A DNA stretch of 64,000 bases, from the NCBI RefSeq assembly GCF_048323675.1, contig NZ_JBLWFK010000001.1:310001-374000 (forward strand), given 5' to 3'. Below, one piece after another: positions 50,103 through 58,141 of the stretch. The first letter of the stretch is position 1. The number at the start of each line of letters is the position of its first letter. Both the position numbers and the translations under genes were made by a program. This stretch comes from Mangrovimicrobium sp048323675. Lineage in GTDB: Bacteria; Pseudomonadota; Gammaproteobacteria; Pseudomonadales; Halieaceae. Under the pieces are notes generated by a model that saw only the letters and a list, made by a program, of their open reading frames with translations, was not told the DNA's origin and made no database searches.

Positions 50103-50810
50103 ATGAGCCAGGCCCAGACGATCGCCCCCGCCAGCACCGTCGCTCTCTTGCGCGATGGTGCGGACGGCATTGAGACCCTGCTGCTGCGGCGCAGCGAGAA
50201 GCTGGCCTTCGCGCCGGGCCGCTGGGTGTTTCCCGGCGGGCGCCTGGACCCGCAGGATTACGCCCTCGCCAATGGCTGCGAGGAAGCGGCTGCGCGGGCC
50301 GGTGCAGCCAGGGAGTCGCAGGAGGAGTGCTGCCAGCGGCCCGACCCCGCGGCCATGGTGCTGCTCAGCCGCTGGACCACGCCGGAAGGGCACGCCCGCC
50401 GGTTTTCCACCTACATCTTCGCCGCACCGCTGGCGCAGGTAGGTGAAGTAGTGGTCGATGGGGAGGAGATCGACAGCGCCTGCTGGCTCGGCGCCGGGGC
50501 GGCACTGCAGCAGCACCGGGCGGGCGAGCTCGACGTCATGCCGCCGACCATGATCACCCTGCGCCTGCTCGATGCCCACCCGACGGTGGCGGCGTTTCTA
50601 CAGGCGGCGCGGGAGGCGCTGGTGCCCGAGGTGTTTCCCAATCTCTGCCGCAGCGAGGCCGGCCTTGTATCCATGTATCCCGGCGATGCGGGATACGCCG
50701 CCGGAGACCCCTCCCTGCCCGGTGCCCGGCATCGCGCGGTGCTGGTGGACGGGGAATGGATCTACCTGCATGAAGGGGTGGACGCGGCGTACCCGCCGCT
50801 GGTGCCGTGA
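50103..50810 (+). CDS. Nudix hydrolase with divergent Nudix box
   Basis: A 235 aa protein. FAPGRWVFPGGRLDPQDY precedes a box ending AARESQEECC, which keeps the catalytic RExxEE core but lacks the canonical upstream Glu at the usual spacing and the following Gly. This resembles the NUDT7/NUDT19-like subgroup (acyl-CoA or dinucleotide substrates in other organisms). Substrate here unknown. It starts 47 nt after the phosphatase gene. Confidence 0.8.
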   Translation: MSQAQTIAPASTVALLRDGADGIETLLLRRSEKLAFAPGRWVFPGGRLDPQDYALANGCEEAAARAGAARESQEECCQRPDPAAMVLLSRWTTPEGHARRFSTYIFAAPLAQVGEVVVDGEEIDSACWLGAGAALQQHRAGELDVMPPTMITLRLLDAHPTVAAFLQAAREALVPEVFPNLCRSEAGLVSMYPGDAGYAAGDPSLPGARHRAVLVDGEWIYLHEGVDAAYPPLVP

Positions 50811-50823
50811 ACGAGGAGCACGC

Positions 50824-51480
50824 ATGACAACTGCCAATGCCCTGTGGGACATTCCCACCCGCCTGTTCCACTGGTCGCTGGTGGTGGCGCTGGGCCTCGC
50901 CTGGTGGAGCGCGGAAGAAGAGCGCTACGGGGTGCACGAATGGACCGGCTACACGATCATCGTCCTGGTGGTGAGCCGGATTGTCTGGGGTTTCCTCGGC
51001 AGCCGGCACTCCCGGTTCAGTGACTTCCTGGCGGGGCCGCGCCGCATCGCCGCCTACCTGCGCGGCGAGGGCAGCGCCACCCCCGGGCACAACCCGCTGG
51101 GCGGCTGGTCGGTGCTTCTGCTGCTGACCCTGCTGCTGCTGCAGGCGGTCAGCGGCCTGTTCAACAGTGACGACATCCTGTTTTCCGGCCCGCTGTACTA
51201 CGCGGCGTCCGGGGAATTCCGTGACGCCATGGGCGAAATCCACGAAATAGCCTTCAACGTCCTGCTCGCTTTCGCCGCCCTGCACGTGCTGGCGGTGTGC
51301 TACTACCAGTTCCTGCGCAAGGACCGGCTGATCAACGCGATGCTGCTGGGCCGCGCGCAGGGCAAGGTTGGCGTCGAGGCGCCGCGCAGCTTCTGGCTGT
51401 ACCTGGTGGTGGTGCTGCTGGTAGGGGCTGCGCTGTGGTTCGGCCTGCAACAGGCACCGCAGCCGCAGTCGATCTGGTAA
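50824..51480 (+). CDS. Cytochrome b561-type membrane diheme protein
   Basis: A 218 aa protein with five hydrophobic segments. Histidines in WDIPTRLFHWSL, HEWTGYTII, MGEIHEIAFN and AALHVLAVCYYQF are spaced as in bacterial cytochrome b561/Ni-hydrogenase b-type proteins. It probably passes electrons between quinol and a periplasmic c-type cytochrome; a cytochrome c' lies 1.5 kb away but on the other strand. Confidence 0.88.
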   Translation: MTTANALWDIPTRLFHWSLVVALGLAWWSAEEERYGVHEWTGYTIIVLVVSRIVWGFLGSRHSRFSDFLAGPRRIAAYLRGEGSATPGHNPLGGWSVLLLLTLLLLQAVSGLFNSDDILFSGPLYYAASGEFRDAMGEIHEIAFNVLLAFAALHVLAVCYYQFLRKDRLINAMLLGRAQGKVGVEAPRSFWLYLVVVLLVGAALWFGLQQAPQPQSIW

Positions 51481-51486
51481 TTGGCC

Positions 51487-51873
51487 TCAGGCGCTGAAGT
51501 TCAGCTCCACGCCCAATCCGGCGGGGTCGAGCAGGAATAACTGCACGAAACCGCGTTCCGCGGAAAAATCGTTCTTGCGGTAGGGCGTGCCCAGTTTCTC
51601 CAGCCTGCGCTCGGTGGCGGCGAGGTCGCTGCAGGTCAGGGCGATGTGGTCGACCGGGCTGTGGCTGGCGCTGACCTCCGCCGGCCCATCCTCCCGGCAA
51701 ACCATCATGTGGATGATCGGCTGCCCGCCGGCGTACAGCCAGTAGCCCCTGACGCCGAAATCCGGTCGCGAGCCGTCCTCGAGGCCTACCACCTCCACGT
51801 AGAAATCGCGCAGGGCCCGCAGTTGTTCCGCGGGAGCGCGCAGGTTCACGTGATTCAATCCTTCAATGGCCAT
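51487..51873 (-). CDS. VOC (glyoxalase/dioxygenase-fold) family protein
   Basis: A 128 aa single VOC protein: GLNHVNLRAPAEQLRALRDFYVEVVGLEDG with a metal-ligand-type His, PVDHIALTCSD, and DPAGLGVELNFSA with the C-terminal Glu. The reaction cannot be assigned. It starts 2 nt after the dehydrogenase stop and is thus probably in one operon with it and the cytochrome c'. Confidence 0.83.
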   Translation of the reverse strand: MAIEGLNHVNLRAPAEQLRALRDFYVEVVGLEDGSRPDFGVRGYWLYAGGQPIIHMMVCREDGPAEVSASHSPVDHIALTCSDLAATERRLEKLGTPYRKNDFSAERGFVQLFLLDPAGLGVELNFSA

Positions 51874-51875
51874 AC

Positions 51876-53057
51876 TCAGTATCCTCTGGTCATATCCACC
51901 GGGTTCAGCAGCGCTTCCCCGGCGACGTAACGCCGCAGGTTTTCCTGGGCGATGATCGCCGCCCGGCGGAAACTGTCTCCGCCGGTGGCGGCCACATGCG
52001 GGGTGATGATCACCCGCGGCATGCTCCACAGCGGGTGATTGGCGGGCAGGGGTTCGGGGTCGGTGACGTCGAGTCCGGCGGCGTAGAGCTGCCCGGAGTC
52101 CAGTGCCCTGACCAGGTCCGCGGTGACCGTACTTTCCCCGCGGCCCAGGCTGATGAAGATCGCGCCCGGTCGCAGGGCGTCGAAAAACCGCCGGTCGAAG
52201 AGGTGGCGGGTCCGGTCGGTGAGGGGCAGGGAGTTGACCACCACGTCGGCCTCGCCGGCCAGTTTGTACAGTTCGTCGGCCAGGCCGACATAATCGACAT
52301 AGGCGGGGCCTTCGCGGGAGGAGTTGCGGGTGGCGATCACCCGCATGCCGAGGCCGTGGGCGCGGCTGGCGACCTCGCTGCCGATTCCGCCGAGGCCGGC
52401 CACCAGCAGGGTTTTTCCCGCGACTTCGCCGAAGCGCTCATTGCCGGCGATGCCGCGATCCCAGTGTTCCTGCTGTTGCGCGCGGTAGTAGTCCGGGAGT
52501 CCGCGCGCCAGCGACAGCAGCATGGCAATACCGTGCTCGGCCATGGCGGGGCCGGAGAGCCGCTTGCTGTTGCTGAAGACCTTGCCGGTAAATGCGGCGT
52601 CCCCGACCGCGAGACAGCCGTCGACGCCAATACTGTAACTGTGCAGCCAGAAAAGGCTTGCGCCGGTAGCTGCGATTACCTCCGGTTCGCAAAAACCGAT
52701 GACCGCATCGGCGCCGGCCAGCAGTCCGGCGACGGACGCGGAGCCGCCGTCGACAAACAGCAGGTCGATGTCCGTTCCCGCTGCGGCGCGGAAGCCTTCG
52801 CGGAAATCGGACTGGGTGGATGCCACCCGCTGCGGTACATACACCACGACCTTGCGCGGAGCCCAGCCGGGCATCTCGCGCAGCGGCGTCGGGGATTCCG
52901 CAAGACCGCGGGCTTTCACTATTGCGGTGACTTCCGCGTCGGCTTCGGCCGCGCTCAGTGCGGCGGGGAAAAGCAGCCCGGCGAGCAGCAGCGCCGGGCA
53001 GAGCAGGTGAATACGGACAGCCCCCTCAGTAGAGATAGTCCTTGGACTTGTAGTCAT
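51876..53057 (-). CDS. D-2-hydroxyacid dehydrogenase family protein with N-terminal signal sequence
   Basis: A 393 aa protein. The C-terminal NAD-binding domain is clear: TLLVAGLGGIGSEVASRAHGLGM, VVVNSLPLTDRTRHLFDRRFF, FISLGRGESTV (catalytic Arg side), AAGLDVTDPEPLPANHPLW, ITPHVAATG (catalytic His). Unusually, the N-terminus carries a Sec-like signal (RIHLLCPALLLAGLLFPAALSAAEAD) after a 14-residue leader from ATG 53057, the only start in the frame that keeps it. It overlaps the cytochrome c' gene by 32 nt. NAD-dependent enzymes are not normally periplasmic; it may bind another ligand or be exported folded. Confidence 0.82.
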   Translation of the reverse strand: MTTSPRTISTEGAVRIHLLCPALLLAGLLFPAALSAAEADAEVTAIVKARGLAESPTPLREMPGWAPRKVVVYVPQRVASTQSDFREGFRAAAGTDIDLLFVDGGSASVAGLLAGADAVIGFCEPEVIAATGASLFWLHSYSIGVDGCLAVGDAAFTGKVFSNSKRLSGPAMAEHGIAMLLSLARGLPDYYRAQQQEHWDRGIAGNERFGEVAGKTLLVAGLGGIGSEVASRAHGLGMRVIATRNSSREGPAYVDYVGLADELYKLAGEADVVVNSLPLTDRTRHLFDRRFFDALRPGAIFISLGRGESTVTADLVRALDSGQLYAAGLDVTDPEPLPANHPLWSMPRVIITPHVAATGGDSFRRAAIIAQENLRRYVAGEALLNPVDMTRGY

Positions 53058-53514
53058 CGTGGCAGCTCTTGCAGGCCTTGCCGGTGGCGCCGACGGCCTG
53101 GGCGATTTCCTGTTTGTCACCGCCTGCGGCGGCGGCCTGCAGCTGGTTCACCGCGGTTTGCAGGTCGGTCAGCTTGGCCTTGAAATCATCCATGTTGTCC
53201 CATATTTCCGGTTTTGCACGGGTTTTGCCCTGCTCTGAACCGGGGGGGAAGGCCCGTGCGACATCCATGCTGGTCAGCGCGGCCATATCGTTGGCAAACA
53301 TCTGCAGTTTCGCCTGGTCCCAGGGCATTTCGCCTTTCAGCATGGCGCCGATGGGGCCGAAGTTCATGCCCAGCAGGGCGAACCAGGACTGGCGGTAGGA
53401 CTGCATCGGTTCCTTGTCGTCGAGGTGGGCCACTGCCAGCACCGGCAACATGAGGCCGAAAGCGAGTGCGGGCAGGGTTGCCTTGCGAACAATGGAGCGG
53501 GGTGACATGCGCAT
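53026..53514 (-). CDS. Cytochrome c' (class II c-type cytochrome)
   Basis: A 162 aa exported protein: signal peptide MRMSPRSIVRKATLPALAFGLMLPVLAVA, four-helix-bundle region with RQSWFALLGMNFGPIGAMLKGEMPWD, and the C-terminal heme site GKACKSCHDDYKSKDYLY (CxxCH). Members bind NO or carry electrons. ATG 53514 has GGAGG seven nt upstream. It is first in the three-gene unit with the exported dehydrogenase and the VOC protein. Confidence 0.93.
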   Translation of the reverse strand: MRMSPRSIVRKATLPALAFGLMLPVLAVAHLDDKEPMQSYRQSWFALLGMNFGPIGAMLKGEMPWDQAKLQMFANDMAALTSMDVARAFPPGSEQGKTRAKPEIWDNMDDFKAKLTDLQTAVNQLQAAAAGGDKQEIAQAVGATGKACKSCHDDYKSKDYLY

Positions 53515-53599
53515 GGATGATCCTCCAGAGTGGGACGGTTGGCTGAAACGCCTGCAAGTGTAGGCAGGAAATTTGCCGGCGGGCAAGCACTGCCGCGCG

Positions 53600-53827
53600 C
53601 TAATAGCTATACCAGTGGCCATCCTCGTGGTAGAGGTTGTGCTGTTCGGCACAGTCCCGTTCAGCGCCGGCCCCGGTGACGCCCATGCGGCTGGCCGCGT
53701 AGCGTTTCTTGGCCATGCATTCCTGCATCAGCGCATCGCTGGTGCCGGGGTCATTGCCCGAGCGGGGTTGGTTGGAATAGAACCAGAATCCTGCTGCCAC
53801 CAGCAGGCAGACGACAATCCATCGCAT
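53600..53827 (-). CDS. Small single-membrane-span protein of unknown function
   Basis: A 75 aa protein with N-terminal hydrophobic segment MRWIVVCLLVAAGFWFYSN, then a polar domain with two cysteines (LMQECMAKK and AERDCAEQHN) and a tail NLYHEDGHWYSY. It could be a membrane-anchored or exported protein with one disulfide. I do not recognise the family. It lies alone, upstream of cytochrome c' on the same strand with an 85 bp gap. Confidence 0.55.
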   Translation of the reverse strand: MRWIVVCLLVAAGFWFYSNQPRSGNDPGTSDALMQECMAKKRYAASRMGVTGAGAERDCAEQHNLYHEDGHWYSY

Positions 53828-53988
53828 AGGTGAGCCCCTGTCCTGTAATAATGCCCCCCGGCCACTGTAGCAGGAGGTTCCCCGCTTGGGGTATGGTTTG
53901 CTGCCGAACACTCCAGTAGGTTTGCAGCACCCCGGCCAGCACCCCGGCTATCCCCTGATTTTTGCCCCACAGCCAAAGAGATACGCGC

Positions 53989-55329
53989 ATGACGACGCAG
54001 CATTCACTTTCCCATGGCCTCAGCCGGGAAGACCTTGAATCCCACTGGATGGCCTACACCGGCAACCGCCAGTTCAAGGCGGATCCCCGGATGATCGTCG
54101 CCGCCGAGGGTGCCTGGTTTATCGATGACAAGGGGCGGCGGATTTTCGATGGCCTGTCCGGACTGTGGTGCTCCGGACTCGGCCACAACCGGCCCGAGAT
54201 TACCGAGGCGGTGACCCGGCAGTTGCAGACCCTGGACTACTCCCCGGCCTTCCAGTTCGGCCAGCCGCGTTCCTTTGAATTAGCCAATCGTATCAGGCAA
54301 CTTACCCCGGAGGGACTGAATTACGTCTTTTTCACCAATTCGGGTTCCGAGTGTGCGGACACCTCCCTGAAAATCGCCCGCGCCTACTGGCGCCTGAAGG
54401 GCCAGCCCTCCAAGACCAAGCTGATCGGCCGTGCCAAGGGCTACCACGGCGTCAATTTCGGCGGCATTTCGGTCGGTGGTATTGGCGCCAACCGCAAGCT
54501 GTTCGGCACCGCGGTGGACGCGGACCACCTGTCGCATACGCTGCTGCCGGAAAACGCCTTCACCCGCGGCATGCCCGCGCGCGGCTGGCAACTGGCGGAT
54601 GAGCTCAACGAGCTGATTGCCCTGCACGACGCCTCGAATATCGCGGCGGTGATCGTCGAACCGCTGGCGGGCTCCGCGGGGGTCATCCCGCCTCCCGCGG
54701 GTTACCTGCAGCGCCTGCGGGATATTTGCGACGCCAACGACATCCTGTTGATTTTCGACGAAGTCATCACCGGTTTCGGCCGTATGGGTGCGATGACCGG
54801 GGCCGAGGCCTTCGGGGTCACCCCGGACATCATGAATGTCGCCAAGCAGCTCACCAACGGCGCGGTGCCCATGGGGGCGGTGATTTCCACCAGCGAGATC
54901 TACCAGACTTTCATGGCCCAGGGCGGTCCCGAATACATGCTGGAGTTTCCCCACGGCTATACCTATTCGGCCCACCCGGTAGCCTGCGCCGCCGGCCTCG
55001 CCGCCCTGGAAGTACTGGAGCAGGAAAACTTGCCGGCCCGGGTCGCGGAACTGGCGCCCTATTTCGAGGGGGCCCTGCACGAGCTGCGCGGCCGCCCGCA
55101 CATAACCGACATCCGCAACTACGGTTTTGCCGGGGCGCTGAGCCTGGCGGGCTACCCCGGTGAGCCGGCGCGGCGGCCCTTCGAGGTCGCCATGCGGATG
55201 TGGGAGAAGGGTTTCTACGTCCGCTACGGCGGCGACACCATCCAGCTGGGCCTGCCATTTATCGTGGAAAAAGCCGAGATCGACAGCCTGTGCAGCGCAC
55301 TGGGCGAAACCCTGGACGAACTGGCCTGA
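53989..55329 (+). CDS. Class III omega-amino acid:pyruvate aminotransferase
   Basis: PLP aminotransferase of 446 aa: FFTNSGSECADTSLKIARAYWR, LIFDEVITGFGR with the PLP-contacting Asp, and MNVAKQLTNGAVPMGAV with the active-site Lys. Closest in style to beta-alanine/omega-amino acid-pyruvate transaminases. Followed by an AEC transporter and an aldehyde dehydrogenase: amine to semialdehyde to acid would fit catabolism of beta-alanine, polyamines or similar amines (inference). Confidence 0.9.
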   Translation: MTTQHSLSHGLSREDLESHWMAYTGNRQFKADPRMIVAAEGAWFIDDKGRRIFDGLSGLWCSGLGHNRPEITEAVTRQLQTLDYSPAFQFGQPRSFELANRIRQLTPEGLNYVFFTNSGSECADTSLKIARAYWRLKGQPSKTKLIGRAKGYHGVNFGGISVGGIGANRKLFGTAVDADHLSHTLLPENAFTRGMPARGWQLADELNELIALHDASNIAAVIVEPLAGSAGVIPPPAGYLQRLRDICDANDILLIFDEVITGFGRMGAMTGAEAFGVTPDIMNVAKQLTNGAVPMGAVISTSEIYQTFMAQGGPEYMLEFPHGYTYSAHPVACAAGLAALEVLEQENLPARVAELAPYFEGALHELRGRPHITDIRNYGFAGALSLAGYPGEPARRPFEVAMRMWEKGFYVRYGGDTIQLGLPFIVEKAEIDSLCSALGETLDELA

Positions 55330-55345
55330 ACCGGGGTAGCCGACA

Positions 55346-56317
55346 GTGACAGGTGCGGGCGCGGGAGAGCTCTTCCTCACCAGCCTGCGCGTCTCCCTGC
55401 CGACGTTCGGCTGGGTGGTGGCGGGCATGCTGCTCGGGCGCTTTGGGCTGTTCCCGCAGTGGCTCAACGACCGCATTTCGCGCCTGGCGTTTCGCTTCGG
55501 CATACCCCTGATGCTGTTTACCGGGTCCGCGCGGGTGGATTACAGCGAGGCCCTGCATTCCCGCTACGTCCTGGTCGGCATCGTCTCGACCCTGCTGGTC
55601 ACCGCGCTGGCCTGGTATTACAGCCGCTGGCGGCAGCACCCGCTGGCTGAGCGCGGCATCTTCGTCCAGGGCGCCTACCGCTCCAACCTGGCCATCGTCG
55701 GCCTCGCCCTGTGCATTTCCGCCTACGGGGAGCGCGGCGCCATGCTCGGGGCGCTGCCGGTGGCGCTGATGACCAGCCTCTACAACGTGATTATCGTCTT
55801 CGTCTTCAACGCGACCCTCGGCGGCAGTACCGGCCTGCGGGCGGCCCTGCTGGGAATCGCGCGCAATCCGCTGATCATCGGCATTGGCGCCGGGGTGCTG
55901 TATTCGCTGTCGGGACTGCCGCAGCCCGCGCTGCTCGCCCCGGCGAGTGTCTGGCTGTCCGCGTTTTTCCTGCCCCTGATGCTCCTGTGCATCGGCGCGG
56001 CGATCCGCCTGGGCGACCTGCGCCGGGCCGGCGCGCTGGCCTGGGATTCCACCCTGTGGCGCCTGCTGGTTGCGCCGGGCATCGCGGTGCTGCTCGCCCT
56101 GGCCTGCGGGGTGAACGGCGAAGCGCTGGGCGTGCTGTTCCTGCTGGTGGGTGGGCCGGCGGCGGCCTCGGGCTATGTCATGGTGGTCGCCGCCGGCGGC
56201 AACGGCGTACTGGCGGCGAACATCATTGTGCTGACCACCCTGTTGTCTGCCGTCACCCTGACCCTGGGCCTGTTCCTGCTCTCGCTGCTCGGCCTGGCGG
56301 GCAGCATCGGCGGCTGA
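55346..56317 (+). CDS. AEC-family (auxin efflux carrier-like) transporter
   Basis: A 323 aa membrane protein with about ten hydrophobic segments; GAYRSNLAIVGLALCISAYGERGAMLGAL and the C-terminal GGPAAASGYVMVVAAGGNGVLAANIIVLTTLLSAVTL are typical. Members move organic acids such as malonate. GTG start at 55346, 16 nt after the aminotransferase stop. Substrate inferred only from neighbours. Confidence 0.85.
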   Translation: MTGAGAGELFLTSLRVSLPTFGWVVAGMLLGRFGLFPQWLNDRISRLAFRFGIPLMLFTGSARVDYSEALHSRYVLVGIVSTLLVTALAWYYSRWRQHPLAERGIFVQGAYRSNLAIVGLALCISAYGERGAMLGALPVALMTSLYNVIIVFVFNATLGGSTGLRAALLGIARNPLIIGIGAGVLYSLSGLPQPALLAPASVWLSAFFLPLMLLCIGAAIRLGDLRRAGALAWDSTLWRLLVAPGIAVLLALACGVNGEALGVLFLLVGGPAAASGYVMVVAAGGNGVLAANIIVLTTLLSAVTLTLGLFLLSLLGLAGSIGG

Positions 56318-56405
56318 ATCCACCCCCGGAGGGTGATAGCAGCGGGCGCCCCGGCTGCTAGAATTCGCTGGTATTCATTCTTACCCAGTTGCAGAGGTGC
56401 AGGGC

Positions 56406-57833
56406 ATGCGCGATTACCGGCAATTCTATATCGACGGCCAGTGGGTCGATCCCGTTTCAGCCAATGATTTCGAAGTGATCAATCCGGCCACCGAGGAGGT
56501 GTGCGGGGTGATCTCCCTCGGCTCGGAAGCGGACGTGAACCGCGCGGTCGCCGCGGCGAAGCGGGCGTTTGAGAGTTACGGCCGCACCAAGCGGCAGGAG
56601 CGTATCGAACTGCTCGAAGCCTGTGTCGCCGAGTACGAGCGCCGCTACGACGACGTGGCCACCGCGATTCGCGAGGAGATGGGGGCGCCGCAGAAGTTCG
56701 CCCTGGAAGAGCAGGCGGATACCGGCCTCGGCCACCTCGAGGAGGCACTGCGGGTACTGCGCGACTTCGAGTTCGAGGAAGTGGTGGGCAACGCCCGGGT
56801 GTTCAAGGAGCCGATCGGCGTGTGTGGCCTGATTACCCCCTGGAACTGGCCGGTCAACCAGATTGGTTGCAAGGTGGCCCCGGCGCTCGCGGTGGGCTGT
56901 ACCATGGTCCTCAAGCCCAGCGAGATCGCCCCGCTGTCCGCGCATATCTGGACGGAAATCATGCACGCCGCCGGGGTGCCCGCCGGGGTTTACAACATGG
57001 TCAACGGCGACGGCCCGGTGGTCGGTACCGCTCTGTCGAAACATCCCGACGTGGACATGATGTCCTTCACCGGCTCCACCCGCGCCGGCGTGCTGGTGGC
57101 CCAGAACGCGGCGCCAACGGTAAAGCGCGTGACCCAGGAACTCGGCGGCAAGAGCCCCAACATCATCCTCGACGACGCCGACCTGGAGGATGCGGTGACT
57201 CGCGGCGTGTTGCACATGTGTGGCAACACCGGCCAGTCCTGTAACGCGCCGTCGCGGATGCTGGTGCCCTCCCACCTGGTATCGAAGGCGGAGGAAATTG
57301 CCGCCCGGGTGGCGGACAGCGTGCGCGTGGGCGACCCCGCGGCGGAAGGCGTGCGCATGGGGCCGGTGGTGTCCCAGGCCCAGTTCGACAAGATCCAGGG
57401 CCTGATCGACACCGGCCTCAGCGAAGGCGCAAAACTGGTGGCCGGTGGTCCGGGTAAACCGGCGGGGCTCGAAAAGGGCTATTTCGTGCGCCCCACCGTC
57501 CTCTCGGTGAAGGACAACCAGGCGACCATCGCCCGCGAGGAGATTTTCGGCCCGGTGCTGACCATCATTCCCTACCACTCCGAGGAGGAGGCCATCGCCA
57601 TTGCCAACGACACCCCCTACGGTCTCGCGGCCTACATCCAGAGTGGCGATATGGACCGCGCCCGCAAGATCGCCGCGCGTATTCGCGCGGGCAACGTGAA
57701 GATCAATGGCGCCTTTGGCGGCTACTCGGTGCCCTTCGGCGGTTACAAGCAGTCCGGCAACGGCCGCGAGTGGGGCGAGCACGGCTTCGCCGATTTCCTC
57801 GAAATCAAGGCGGTGGAAGGCTACGGCGGATAA
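56406..57833 (+). CDS. NAD(P)-dependent aldehyde dehydrogenase
   Basis: A 475 aa ALDH: cofactor site PWNWPVNQIGCKVAPALAVGCTMVLKPSE, FTGSTRAG, general-base Glu in VTQELGGKSPN, catalytic Cys in GNTGQSCNAPSR, and EEIFGPVLTI. ATG 56406 with GAGGTG six nt upstream is preferred over GTG 56397. It probably oxidises an aldehyde or semialdehyde from the upstream aminotransferase; exact substrate unknown. Confidence 0.93.
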   Translation: MRDYRQFYIDGQWVDPVSANDFEVINPATEEVCGVISLGSEADVNRAVAAAKRAFESYGRTKRQERIELLEACVAEYERRYDDVATAIREEMGAPQKFALEEQADTGLGHLEEALRVLRDFEFEEVVGNARVFKEPIGVCGLITPWNWPVNQIGCKVAPALAVGCTMVLKPSEIAPLSAHIWTEIMHAAGVPAGVYNMVNGDGPVVGTALSKHPDVDMMSFTGSTRAGVLVAQNAAPTVKRVTQELGGKSPNIILDDADLEDAVTRGVLHMCGNTGQSCNAPSRMLVPSHLVSKAEEIAARVADSVRVGDPAAEGVRMGPVVSQAQFDKIQGLIDTGLSEGAKLVAGGPGKPAGLEKGYFVRPTVLSVKDNQATIAREEIFGPVLTIIPYHSEEEAIAIANDTPYGLAAYIQSGDMDRARKIAARIRAGNVKINGAFGGYSVPFGGYKQSGNGREWGEHGFADFLEIKAVEGYGG

Positions 57834-58141
57834 ACTGCCGGTCCCCCGCCGCCCCGGTTGCCTGCAGCGGGTCGGTTTGATTGGATTATTGTTCAGGAGA
57901 GCGAACGCCCATGCTCTGGAGCGAGGGTAACAGTTCCGTGTCGTTCCCGTGATAGCCCCTGATCTGTGATCGCCCGCAGTTTAACCCGGCCCCGCAATCG
58001 GAGCCGGGCGCGGGTTCAGCAATGGCACATACCGTCGCGTTCACGTAATCTTTGCTCTCAGGGGGCATCGAAGCGGCTCCTGGTGGCTTCGCAGTGACAG
58101 CTTGCAGGTTCGTATAAACCGTGTTTACAGGGAGAGGGGCG
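57834..58141. other. Intergenic region between the aldehyde dehydrogenase and glycerol kinase
   Basis: About 308 bp without a credible gene. It contains short inverted repeats (AACCCGG.../...GGGTT around 57980-58015 and GAAGC/GCTTC around 58068-58089) but no T-run terminator and no clear promoter. Not a copy of the palindromic element family. Confidence 0.6.
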
